From the NCBI GenBank assembly GCA_047967505.1, contig CM106541.1: 64,000 nucleotides of DNA; one strand, written 5' to 3'. The notes under the pieces are model-generated. The model was not told where the DNA came from. It did no database searches and saw only the letters and a program-made list of their open reading frames with translations. The stretch comes from Dipteris shenzhenensis. Taxonomy: Eukaryota; Polypodiophyta; Polypodiopsida; Gleicheniales. The position numbers and the translations under genes were made by a program. Shown piece after piece: positions 1 to 9,196 of this stretch (the stretch's first letter is position 1; the number at the start of each line of letters is the position of its first letter).

Positions 1-127
1 GGCATCCAACTTGTGTTCCTGGATAAGAAGGATATCAATAGCACCTCCAGTGATTCCGGATCAGCTCCCTACGGTGACGGTGTGGAACTCCGCCTAGGCC
101 CTATATGTTCCAGCTGACTATCCTCAT
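1..127 (-). pseudogene. LINE-1 ORF2 start (endonuclease N-terminus), truncated by window
   Basis: The ATG at 127 starts the peptide MRIVSWNI, the first motif of the APE-type endonuclease. The next codon is TAG where the intact copy has CAG, so the frame is dead after eight residues. The ATG shares ATGA with the ORF1 stop, as in the intact copy. Confidence 0.75.
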
Positions 128-1640
128 CGACAGGAGAATGCTGGGTGGAAAGGCTTACCTGACCTAGTAGAGGAGACCAGCTTCCCTTGGGCTGAAACAC
201 TCCTACTAAGGGCAGGAAACTCAACAGGTTAAAGGATCCCCACATTTGCTGAGGGGGAGGCCCTATCAAAAGGAATCCCAATGACCGGGACCCCTAAGGT
301 GGAGGGCACAAACTCCTCATCATCCATGAAAGTCGCCGAATCTGCCAGTGCCGAAAAAGAGTTCCTGAGAAGCAGGTTTTTGGCCGGGGAGTGCGAAGAA
401 GACCTGCACTCGTGGAAGATGGAGGAGAAGGACCTGCCAGGCCTCTATCAACAGAACTAGAGCTGGGGGCTGAGGAGGCCTGTGGCAGGGCTGAAGAGGA
501 ATCTAGAGTCCTCATTTGTGCATGCATTCCGTCGGTCGTCCTAACTATGCCAGGAACAATCTGTGGGGAAGAAGTATCGGTAGCCCCCTCATGATCAGAA
601 ACCAAAGTGACTAGGGCTGATACTGGTGCATCTAAAGGCCCCTCCTGATGTGGAACTGTAGTGTCTGGGGCTGCAGCAACATCTACCTCTGGAGTCTGGA
701 TGGCGTCTGTCCGAACCGGATCAAAGGTCTCCTGAGGTAAAGGAGCCGCTCTGATTGCTCTCCATTGTGGTACTGGATGTGCTGCAAGCATTGGGCGCCC
801 TGCTGCCCCTGGTGGTCCTGGGGTGCGCGAAGCAGGGCGCCCTGCTGCTCCTGGTGGTCCTGGAGTGCGTGATATAGGGCGCTAGGGAGGTGCAGTTGGG
901 GCAGTACGTGAAGGAACCGCACCAGAAGACCTCTTGGGTCTTTTTTTCTTCCTTGGGTAGTCTCTAGCAAAGTGCCCAAGGGTCCTGCAAATCCTGCAAT
1001 GGTCCTGTCTACCTACAATCTCGACTCTCTGTCGAAAGAGAGAGCCATCTGGGCGCTGAAGCATGATGTGGTCATCTGAGATGTTAGGGTTAGAGACAAT
1101 GACCCTAACTCGAGGCACCCTGTCCGGTCTGACTGCCTCTACCAAGGAAGAAGGCATGCTAGGAAGTGGGGGGATCTCAGTGACCACTCCGAATGTGGCT
1201 CCGATAGTAGCAAGAAGTCGATGGTAGATCTGAGGAAGACCAGGAAATCTAATGAACAGTGATGTGACTTGACTGTCCTCCTCGACGGGATCGAAGCCCA
1301 AGGTGTAGGACAAAAGAAAGATCCTCCTCGAACCCAAAGCTAGAGGATTAGCTTTGAGAACAAGGGCTCTGGACTCGTGGGAGTCGAAAACCACTTGGAA
1401 GAATCCATGTCCCGAAAGTCGAATATCCCTAAGGTGTGGGGTGAGATCTTCTGGTAATGCCACCAGCATCTAGTCTCTAGCCTGTGATCTGGAAGGGTGT
1501 GACCCAAAGATGCAGGCGGAAAGTGATGTGGAGCCTTCGAGTTCCACATCTTTCTTGAGCTGCTGCAACTCGTTTTATGAGAAAATGACGGTTCTCGCGG
1601 TCGGTGGAGGTGGACGAAGATTGGCTGAGTGGGGATCCAT
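124..1640 (-). pseudogene. LINE-1 ORF1 (RNA-binding protein), broken
   Basis: The ATG at 1640 matches the ORF1 start of the other copies, and the frame ends at the TGA that overlaps the ORF2 ATG near 124..127. The longest surviving piece (882..1469) holds the DUF4283-like domain and a CCHC zinc knuckle in which the last Cys has become Tyr (ends HFARDY instead of HFARDC). A Lys/Arg-rich patch follows. ORF1 proteins of plant LINEs are thought to bind their own RNA as chaperones. Several frameshifts and an early stop before the DELQQL-like segment make this a pseudogene. Confidence 0.8.
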
Positions 1641-1738
1641 TCACCAATCGAAGTGAAAGGGCCGATTCGAACATTGAAAAAGCTCTATCCATGAAATTGC
1701 TGCCCAGGACGCCATAGAACACGGGCGCAGGAAGAAGG

Positions 1739-3147
1739 AGAATAGGAGAGGGAAGGAGAGAGAGAGAAGAGGAGCCGGGGGGGGCTGCGGGGGGGGAGAA
1801 GTTTAAGAAGAGAGGGAGCAGGGAGGGAGAGGGAGGGCGGGGGAGAGGAAAGGAAAGGAGGGGGCGGGATAGGAAGTGAGGGAGGGGGCTGGCAGGGAAG
1901 GGGAAGGAGGGCGGGGGAGAGGAAGGGGGGGGGGCTGGTTAGGAAGGGAGAGGTGAAGGAGGGGGCGGGGGGGGGGAGGAGGGGGGCTGGGAGAGTAGGG
2001 GCAGCAGGCGGGGGGGGAGAGGGGAGTGGGTGAGAAGAAAGGAGGGGGCGGGGGAGGGGGAGGGAGGGGGTGGGGGGGAGGGGAGGGGTGGGGAGGGCAG
2101 GGGCACCAAGCGGGGGGGGAGAGGGGAGCAGGTGTGGGGAAAGGAGGGGGCGGGGGAGGGGGAGAGAGGAGGCGAGTAGGGGGAGGGAGGGGGCGGGGGG
2201 GGAGGAGAGGGGCGTGAAGGGCAAAGGCGGGGGTAAAGGAGGGGGCAGGGGGGGAGGAGGAGGGGGGCTGGGAGAGTAGGGGCAGCAGGCGGGGGGGGAG
2301 AGGGAAGCGGTTGAGGGGAAAGGAGGGGGCGGGGGAGGGGGAGGGAGGGGGCGAGGGGGGAGGGGAGGGGTGGGGAGGTAGGGGCACCAAGCGGGGGGGG
2401 AGAGGGGAGCGGGTGTGGGGAAAGGAGGGGGCGGGGGAGGGGGAGGGAGGCGGCGAGTAGGGGGAGGGGGGGAGGAGAGGGGCGTGAAGGGCAGAGGCGG
2501 GGGTAAAGGAGGGGGCGAGGGGGGGGAGGAGGGGGTCTGGGAGAGTAGGGGCAGCAGGCGGGGGGGGAGAGGGGAGCGGGTGAGGGGAAAGGAGGGGGCA
2601 GGGGAGGGGGAGGGAGGGGAAGGGGGGGGAGGGGAGGGGTGGGGAGGTAGGGGCACCAAGGGGGGGGGAGAGGGGAGCGGGTGTGGGGAAAGGAGGGGGC
2701 GGGGGAGGGGGAGGGAGGAGGCGAGTAGGGGGAGGGAGGGGGCGGGGGCGGGGAGGGAGGAGAGGGGCGTGAAGGGCAGAGGCGGGGGTAAAGGAGGGGG
2801 CGGGGGAGAGGGAGGGAGGGGGGCGGGGGGGAAGGAGGGGGCGGGGAAGCAGGGGCAGCAGGCAGGGGGGGGGAAGGCAGCAAGGGGAGGGAGGGAGAGG
2901 GTAGTGAAGGGGGGGAGGAAGAGGGCAACGAGGGGAGAAAGGGAGAGGGCAGCGAGGGGGGGAGGGAGAGGGCAGCGAGGGGAGGGAGGGGAGGGGGGGG
3001 AGGGAGAGGGCAGCGAGGGGGTAGGGAGGGGAGAGGTCAGCGAGGGGAGGGAGGGGAGAGGGCCGAGGGGGGGAGGGAGAGGAGGAGGAGGGTGAGGTAG
3101 GGGCTGACGGAGGGGGCAGAAGGCTTCACGGGGAGGAGCAGCAGCTC
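1739..3147 (-). repeat. LINE-1 5' UTR made of about 260-290 bp C-rich monomers
   Basis: This is G-rich on the plus strand and C-rich on the element's sense strand. Anchor words recur: GGGCACCAAG at about 2101, 2392 and 2651, and GGGCAGCAGGC at about 1998, 2279 and 2548, so the repeat period is 259 to 291 bp. Runs of four or more G are nearly continuous, so the strand opposite the transcript could form G-quadruplexes. Long Pro/Ser/Leu-rich frames across it are low-complexity artefacts. By analogy with rodent L1 monomers this may be the promoter (inference). Confidence 0.75.
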
Positions 3148-3222
3148 GATCACTATGTGATGAGGAACACTTGTATAACCTGAACACACATTTTTTACTC
3201 ACTTTGGATTCATATTCCAACA

Positions 3223-3229
3223 CCCCTCC
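3223..3229 (-). other. Polypurine tract of the TRIM-like element
   Basis: GGAGGGG on the minus strand directly precedes the LTR start TGTTGGAATATG at 3222. Purine tracts here prime plus-strand DNA synthesis in LTR elements. Confidence 0.5.
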
Positions 3230-4414
3230 ATGAAGGCAAGGTGAGAGACTACTGGAATGGAACCAAGAACAGAACATGACAATGACGGTCATCAAAATTG
3301 TGCATGCCGGTCTAGAACTAGACATGGCTCCCACACAATCTCAGAGGAAAGTGAGCATGGCTCAGAGGCTAGTGAGCATAACATAAAAAGCTCATCTAGC
3401 ATGGCTCAAAGGCTCATTATACATGGATGCATGATCAACTTAAGAGGTCTAGGAGACCAATGCACCAACATCCTAGAACTTATATGCCAGGCCTAATAAC
3501 TAGACCCTATCAATGCCAATACATGGCTCCCACAGTACATCCCCCTCTTGACTCCAGGGACTAACTAGAAACATGGAGTCACACACCATAAAAGAAATAC
3601 ATCATTTTAGGAGGACAATCCAAGGTAGAGGACCTTTATTAACTCTTCAAACATTCTTTTTAGAGGGACTACTCAAGGCTGAGAATCTTTAACTCAAACA
3701 TATATAAAAATATATAAAAGATTTCATTCATTTTATGCATAGCAAGGGCAGAGAACCCATGAGCCTGAAGTAGCTACCGCACAAGAGTGTGCACATCCTG
3801 ATGCAAAGAGGTATGTCGGTGAAGAACCAAGCGAGGATGCCCTCGAATGATGTGTCAATGAAGGCCATAGGAGCATCTACCAAGGGAGATTATGTCATGA
3901 CTCTCAACGTGCCGATCAGAGAGTCACTGAATGCGCAGAAGAGAATCAAAAAAATGAGTGAAAGTGCTTAAAAAAATGAGCGAAAATGCACTGTAGGAGA
4001 TGACGAGGTGTAAAAAGAGTATTCCCCGCTGTCAGAAGCCTCAATTCAATGTACCAGAGTGTCGGTATAGTCGAAATGACTTGTGGGCAAGCTCGGGAAG
4101 CTGAAAGCACTGGTGGAGGTCACGGGAGTCCAAATCTGAGCAAAATATGCCAAAAAGTAGCCTAAAACTGCTTGGAATCGCCTTCTGACAAGTTGTATGG
4201 ACTTTTGGCTCTGTCGCGCATCCGCCTGCAGAGGTCCGTACAGCTGTACGGGCAAAATTTTGACTTTTTTTTTTTCTTGAAATGGTGCAAGACAAGGTCG
4301 TTTATGTTTGGGCAGTGCCAAAATGTCAAAAAACATCAAAATTGGACCTCAAAAGGTCAAAAAACAGCCGCTTGACTGCTCCAAAACAAGTTACTGATGA
4401 GGAATGTCCACCAA
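3230..4414. other. Internal region of LTR remnant, no gene seen
   Basis: About 1.2 kb with only short open frames on both strands and no retroviral motif. It contains a 16 bp perfect palindrome (4236..4251) and a run of T at about 4264..4275. Confidence 0.5.
4236..4251. other. 16 bp perfect palindrome CCGTACAGCTGTACGG
   Basis: The sequence is its own reverse complement. Its half-site CCGTACAG recurs many times at 6670..6900. Function unknown. Confidence 0.6.
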
Positions 4415-4911
4415 TGTTGAGGGAGACACAACTGATGCGGGAGTGAGCTGAACTCACAAACGAGGACCAGGAGCAATCACTAGGACACCGGAGTACTTAA
4501 TGGCGAGGAACCATGGCGAGGCTGAGGGAAGGGAGGCTCTACCCACATGAAGGAACATGGTGGAAAGAGGGAGAAAGAGAGGGTAGGCTAGGGAGAGAGG
4601 AAGATACTCAAAAGGAGACATAATGAAATGACTAGAGCAATGACAAAAAATGAGAGTACTCACATGTAGACCAAAGAGATTGTAGCTTGATACTTGATTG
4701 ATTTGACACTAGACAAGTATAGCTCTTATATAAGAGTACACACACACATATGAACACCTATGCATATGGGATAGCTCCCAATATGACACGTGGCATCCAT
4801 AGGACACACTTGACTAGAACTCACACTAGAACATACATTTTTTATTTTTATTTTTGCAAAAAGAGACTTTTATTATACATTTTTGACTCACTTTGGCTTC
4901 GTATTCCAACA
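4415..4911 (-). repeat. Putative 5' LTR of the TRIM-like remnant
   Basis: It begins TGTTGGAA at 4911 and would end in CA at 4415 on the minus strand. A symmetric TATA-like box lies inside it, and its first 35 bases match the partial LTR at 3188..3222. The 3' boundary is a guess from the CA dinucleotide. Confidence 0.5.
4723..4736 (-). promoter_or_regulatory. Symmetric TATA box in LTR
   Basis: CTCTTATATAAGAG is a perfect 14 bp palindrome with a TATATAA core in the middle of the putative LTR, where an LTR promoter is expected. Because it is symmetric it could be read in either direction. Confidence 0.45.
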
Positions 4912-5105
4912 GGGCACCTTTGCTAGCATGAGATCCTAGCCATAGATTTATCCTTGACCACCATGAGATGGCTTATGAAACTATGAGACTATGAGGCAAA
5001 CCCTTGAAGGGGGGGTATGTTGGGATATGTGTGATCAAGGGCTTGCTAGGTGCAAGTGTGCATCCACTAGCAGTCATATGATTGTGTGTGTGTGTGTGTG
5101 TAGAA

Positions 5106-6033
5106 AGCATTCACTGGTCGATAGTTTTTCAGTCTCCACTGGCTTAACAAGAACCTCGCCATTCCTACTTTGTTTCTTTTAAGGGCCTCACTTATGTTGC
5201 TGATGTTATTCATGATGATGGCTCTGTGCTACCTTTTTCTCTGGCAGCTACACGGTATGGCTTGGGCTCTCATTATCGTGTTTTGTAGCAGCAAATTGCT
5301 TATATGCTTTCACCTTTTGTTTAGATTCCTCCTTTGGAGCTTTAGGATAGATTAGAGGATTGGACTTTGACTTCCCCAGGGTCCTCTTCTCGCCCTTTGA
5401 GGCTATCTCAGATTAGCCTCAACCTTGGATTTCAGAGAAAGGCAATTCTATTTGGCAAATACATCACCCAGCCAAGTGGTGGAGAAAGAGATCACAGCAT
5501 CTTTAGGCCTACAAAACTCCTCTTTGGTAACAGGTTTTCTTTTGGCGAGTGTTTCTGAGCATTTTTCCATCTGGACGGATGTTGGCTCATAGACACATTG
5601 CTCCTGCTCGTTGCCACAGATGTTTGAGTTCCCATGAGACTATGTCTCATTTATTATGGTTTTGTCCATGTTCTCGTGAGTTCATTGAGAGATTCCCGAC
5701 TGTTCCTTTTGGGAAGTCTTTCTGGCTCTTTGGTTTTCATCCACCCAAACCGGAGTTTCATCTTTTCTTTGTTTGGGTTCGCTATTGGGCACTCTAGACT
5801 TTATGGGCAGATAGGAACTGTAAAGTCTTTGGTGGTCCTATATTTTCCTTGTTTGGCTTTTTTAAGCATTCTCTGCAGCAATCCTTCTTTGATTGCTTGC
5901 AAACGCACAGCATAGATCATGATGTATATCTAGCATAACTGAGATTTTCAGCCGATGTAATTTCAGCTGCCTCGTTTTGAGGTCGCTACTTTTATACTAT
6001 AATCAATCAAAAGTTTCCACTATTTAAAAAAAA
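5106..6033 (+). mobile_element. LINE-2 copy P1, 5'-truncated, with 12 bp TSD
   Basis: This is a 928 bp 3' fragment ending in a short A tail (6026..6033), bounded by the duplication GTGTGTGTAGAA (5094..5105 and 6034..6045). The frame at 5549..5797 keeps part of the ORF2 C-terminus, with a motif like CHRCLSSHETMSHLLWFC that matches the zf-RVT-like cluster of copy P3. Upstream pieces match the same protein in shifted frames. It inserted into an LTR at a GT microsatellite. Dead copy. Confidence 0.8.
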
Positions 6034-6563
6034 GTGTGTGTAGAAGAGGCACACTTAGTGCCATAGGCCATGACACAGGTGGTGATGCAGGGCAAGGCCT
6101 CCCACATGTGGTGGTACCTATGATTGTGGAGTTCCTATGATTTAGGAGTTACCTCCTTTGATGTAGGAGAGGTGCCATTGATTTAGGCCACCCTCTCTCC
6201 CATTCTATAAAAGAGAGGACTTCCTCTCACCTCAATAGAACATTTTCCCATTTGGTTCCCACACTCTCTTCCATGGTGTCCTCCTTCTCTCCCACGCCCC
6301 AACATGTGTGATATTTAATTTCTCGCATGGGAATACGAGATGTTGTGTATATATCTTAGGATACCATTAAATTCTAAGGCATAAATAGAGCCATTATTAA
6401 GACATAGGGGATGGAATCAGCTGTGAACATGATTGGGGTTCACAAGCCCTCTAGGATGATGACCCTTATATATCAAGAGCATATATTTTAATGAAATTTT
6501 ATTTCAAAAGGAGAGAACACATTATCTTACCCCATGTTTGTGTCTGCGATGTTGGTTTCGATA

Positions 6564-6599
<36 letters not shown>

Positions 6600-6609
6600 A
6601 TTTTACCCC

Positions 6610-6651
<42 letters not shown>

Positions 6652-6656
6652 GTGTG
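6034..6656. repeat. LTR tail, unassigned DNA, TG microsatellite and A44 tract
   Basis: 6046..6304 is the rest of the LTR. 6305..6566 has no recognisable feature. 6567..6599 is a (TG)n run. Twelve bases ending CCCCC and about 42 A (6608..6649) follow, then a second short GT run. Confidence 0.6.
6205..6213 (+). promoter_or_regulatory. TATA box in LTR remnant
   Basis: CTATAAAAG lies about 92 bp before the inferred LTR end, followed by a pyrimidine-rich stretch, a usual layout for an LTR promoter. Confidence 0.4.
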
Positions 6657-7026
6657 TGTGTCTGTGTCCGTACGTCCGTATAGCCCCGTCCATTTCCGTA
6701 CAGTCCAGTCCCTCAGTGCCCCGTCAGCATCCCCGTACAGTTTCAGTTCCTTCCATACAATTTCTTCCGTATACCCGTACAGTCCCATTTTTTGCCCGTA
6801 CAATCCCGTACTTTTTCCGTACAATCTTCAGTCGTGCTCTTGTATTTTTCCGTACAGTCCTTGTCTCGCTTGTTAGATCCTATACCTTTTCGTACAATCC
6901 CTCTTGCCTTGTTGTATTCCAATCATGGCTTCAGGTCCGGATGTTTGTACATATGCTTGAAAAGAAAGACTTGCAGAAGCTAAGCACTGCCCTTCATAGC
7001 CTACAACACAAGATGATGAACTCACT

Positions 7027-7767
7027 ATGGAAGCTCAATACGTGTTTGATACACTTAAGGATGACTTTCAGCAGTCACGACAGGAATGGGGCAAACCAGT
7101 TCCAGAGGTCACATACAAATTGAAATTGCCATCCCTCGTGAATCCTCTCAGGAAGTTATCTCAAACTGCGGTAATAATTTTCTTTCCAGGAAGAATCCCA
7201 GTAGCCATTGATGTTGCACAGTGGATTAAGTCCATCCTTGGAGGATGCTTTGTAGAGGGAGTATATTTTGCATCTAGAGGCTTTTATGAGGTGCATTTAT
7301 CAAATGCTTTGTGCAAGCAGAGGCTACTTGAGCTTTCTCCCCTCTTTTATGGGAAGCAGATGGTACATGCTATGCCCTGGTCCCCAAACAAGGATTCTCA
7401 AAGTCTTATACGACATCACTGTCCTGTATGGGTTGAGGTTGTTAACTTCCCAAACTATATGCATGAAGAATTGCCAGGCCTGGTTGCTTCTTTGGGACAG
7501 GTCATTTGTCCTCCACGTCCTATGGGAAACTGTAACAGGTTCTACATTCTTTGGGACACTGATACACCTACCCCTCCTATTGGAGTGGAAGTTGAGGGAG
7601 TACACTTGGAAAAAAAGTATTTTGAATTGAAATGGGGTGTGTTTGCAGGAGCTTGTTTTGCCTGCCATAAGTTTGGACATCTAGCCTCTGAATGCCAAAT
7701 GGTTCTGCATCAGCCCCCTCCCAATGCCTTGCCACCCCAGACACGGGAAAAGAATGAGAATTTGTAG
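7027..7767 (+). CDS. LINE-2 ORF1 (DUF4283-like plus CCHC knuckle), interrupted at its C-terminus
   Basis: A 246-residue frame from ATG to a TAG at 7765. The middle part resembles the DUF4283 domain of plant LINE ORF1 proteins, followed near residues 212..225 by CFACHKFGHLASEC, a perfect C-x2-C-x4-H-x4-C zinc knuckle. Beyond the stop the frame stays open to 8014 with Lys-rich and Pro/Ser-rich tails, as in copy P4, so the TAG is probably a mutation that cuts off the tail. Expected role: binding element RNA. The start was chosen because the upstream frame carries stops; an earlier start in the intact family is possible. Confidence 0.7.
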   Translation: MEAQYVFDTLKDDFQQSRQEWGKPVPEVTYKLKLPSLVNPLRKLSQTAVIIFFPGRIPVAIDVAQWIKSILGGCFVEGVYFASRGFYEVHLSNALCKQRLLELSPLFYGKQMVHAMPWSPNKDSQSLIRHHCPVWVEVVNFPNYMHEELPGLVASLGQVICPPRPMGNCNRFYILWDTDTPTPPIGVEVEGVHLEKKYFELKWGVFAGACFACHKFGHLASECQMVLHQPPPNALPPQTREKNENL

Positions 7768-8175
7768 GCTAAGATAGCCAATAGAAATGGAGCAAAGAAT
7801 GCCAAACCAATTAATCAGGTGCAATCACTTGCTGGAAAAGGAAAAGACAAAGAAAAAGAAAAGATGAAGGAATCTGTGGGAACTGATCGGGATGGTTTTC
7901 AACAGCCTAAGAAGGTGGTTGTATTGAAGCAACGCCCCTTTCAATCTCGTCAATGGGTTGCTTCTTCTCCCTCACCAGGACAGGCTTCTACTTCAGCTCC
8001 TGTCCTTCAAAATTAGGTGGGGGTTTTGAAGAAGGGCATCCCCATTTGTGATTCTGAAGAAGGGGAGAATGCTATTTCTTTTATGGATCATGAGGGAACC
8101 CAGCCCATGCAGGCAGAGGCTTTGCCTCTCTGACATCTTGTTCTATACCTATACTTTACTGTATATACCTCTTTC

Positions 8176-9113
8176 ATGCATCAAACACTTAAGTGCTTTA
8201 CATACAATGTACAGAGCCTCTGCAATGAAGTGGAGGCTTTTATGGAATTATGTACATAAAATGCAGCCAGATATTGTTTGTCTGCAAGAGCAATGCCAAA
8301 ATTATTTCCAGAAATTGTTCTCTGCTCCTGTTTCCCCATCAAATCAAATTAGTGATGCGAGGACTGAATTCCTCCAATATGTTTCTGAAATAGTGGAAAT
8401 GGATGATGCTCTTACCCTGGAGAGACCTTTTACTGATACAGAACTTGATAATGCCTTGTTTCACCTCAGCAAATACAAGTCCCTGGCTGGGATGGCCTTA
8501 CGGTGGAAATTTATATTTCTTTTTGGGATGATTTGAAAGATGTCCTCTTGCAAATGATCAATGTTGCCTGGCAAGAAAATCAGTTACCGCACTCTTGGAA
8601 GCATGGCATAGTCAAACTTGTGCCCAAAAAACACCTGTGTGACCATATGTCAGATTGGAGGCCTATTACTTTGATGCCTGTAGTTTACAAACTCATTGCC
8701 AAAATGATTGTGTATAGGCTTCACGGGATACTGAATGCGGGCCTTCATCCTCATTAGTATGGGTTTGTGCCGCGAAGACAAATCCATGACAATATCTCCA
8801 ATGCATTGACTGCAATTGAATATGCTAAGTACTCGCATCAAGATGTGCTCATATTGCAGGTAGATATTGCTAAGGCATTTGACACTGTTCAATGGGATTT
8901 TATCTTTCAAATCATGACAAAGTTGGGCTTTGGTCCAAAGATAGCAAATGCAGTTTACTGGCTTTATTCTAGCTCTACTTCTCAGTGCATTCTTGGGAGT
9001 CATCTATCCAGGTCATGGACATTGGGTAGATCAGTTAGACAGGGCTGCCCTCTTAGTGCTCTATTCTATGCCATTGCGACCCATCCCCTCTTAATGTATC
9101 TTGATCATCTTAC
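8176..9113 (+). pseudogene. LINE-2 ORF2, endonuclease deleted, RT N-terminal half
   Basis: The ATG at 8176 opens an endonuclease start like that of copy P4 (FTYNVQSLCN). After the LQEQ motif (endonuclease catalytic Glu) the sequence jumps to the region just before the RT, a loss of roughly 1 kb. RT motifs follow in shifting frames: WRPITLMP at about 8660, QYGFVPRRQI with a stop in it, and DIAKAFDTVQWDF with the first catalytic Asp at about 8870. The last motif is RQGCPLSALFYAI. The YADD-box region is missing because of the break at 9113. Confidence 0.75.
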
Positions 9114-9165
9114 TTTTTTTTTTTTTGGTGAAGAAATCTTTTATTGCTAAAAAATAATTACATTC

Positions 9166-9193
9166 ATAGTTACTTCGAAACTGAAGTAACTAT
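9166..9193 (-). other. Perfect 11 bp hairpin in LINE-2 3' UTR
   Basis: ATAGTTACTTC (9166..9176) and GAAGTAACTAT (9183..9193) are perfect inverted repeats around a 6 base loop. The hairpin ends about 40 bases before the poly(A). Several LINEs use 3' hairpins for RT recognition; a role here is inference. Confidence 0.7.
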
Positions 9194-9196
9194 TAC

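Larger units (their letters stand above)
1..3147 (-). mobile_element. LINE-1 copy A, 5' part (5' UTR, ORF1, start of ORF2)
   Basis: Read on the minus strand, this copy starts at 3147 with GAGCTGCTGCTCCTCC, the same 5' end seen at 18619 and 56202. A 1.4 kb C-rich 5' UTR, a broken ORF1 and the first codons of ORF2 follow, and the window edge cuts the rest. Its 5' end lies directly against a partial LTR (3148..3222), so it seems to have inserted into that LTR. Both reading frames carry stops, so the copy is dead. Assignment rests on direct similarity to the intact copy at 49431..56211. Confidence 0.85.
3148..4911 (-). mobile_element. Non-coding LTR element remnant (TRIM/LARD-like)
   Basis: Two LTR starts with nearly the same sequence occur on the minus strand: TGTTGGAATACG at 4911 and TGTTGGAATATG at 3222. 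The upper one opens a putative 5' LTR of about 497 bp (4415..4911). The lower one is preceded by a purine tract GGAGGGG at 3223..3229, as expected of a PPT and 3' LTR, and is cut after 75 bp by LINE copy A. The internal part is about 1.2 kb with no recognisable gag or pol. I could not confirm a primer-binding site after 4415. The LTR pair and PPT are seen directly; the class is inference. Confidence 0.6.
5028..6304 (+). mobile_element. 3' LTR remnant split by a LINE-2 insertion
   Basis: A G-rich tract (GAAGGGGGGGTA, 5016..5027) is followed by TGTTGGGATATG, a typical PPT and LTR start. The LTR is interrupted at 5106 by a LINE-2 fragment and resumes at 6034 after a 12 bp target-site duplication. 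It then runs through CTATAAAAG at 6205..6213 to a putative end CCCCAACA at 6304. Without the insertion the LTR would be about 337 bp. Only about 116 bp of internal sequence remain (4912..5027), bounded by the TRIM-like element. Superfamily not determined. Confidence 0.55.
6657..9113 (+). mobile_element. LINE-2 copy P2, internally deleted
   Basis: It begins with a leader rich in CCGTACARTCC-like repeats, followed by ORF1 and an ORF2 that has lost most of the endonuclease and linker. It stops at 9113 inside the RT, where the poly(T) of the opposite-strand copy P3 begins. The exact 5' end is not known. The same family appears at 5106..6033, 9114..10368 and 10369..13745. Confidence 0.75.

Noticed and set aside
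1685-3334. 549-codon Pro/Ser/Leu-rich minus-strand open frame
   Set aside because: Lies in the C-rich LINE 5' UTR; several frames on both strands are open there because the sequence is simple. No domain, no homology expected.
6491-7123. 210-codon frame with Cys/Val repeats and a Lys run
   Set aside because: Produced by the TG microsatellite and poly(A); the true LINE-2 ORF1 begins at 7027 in another frame.
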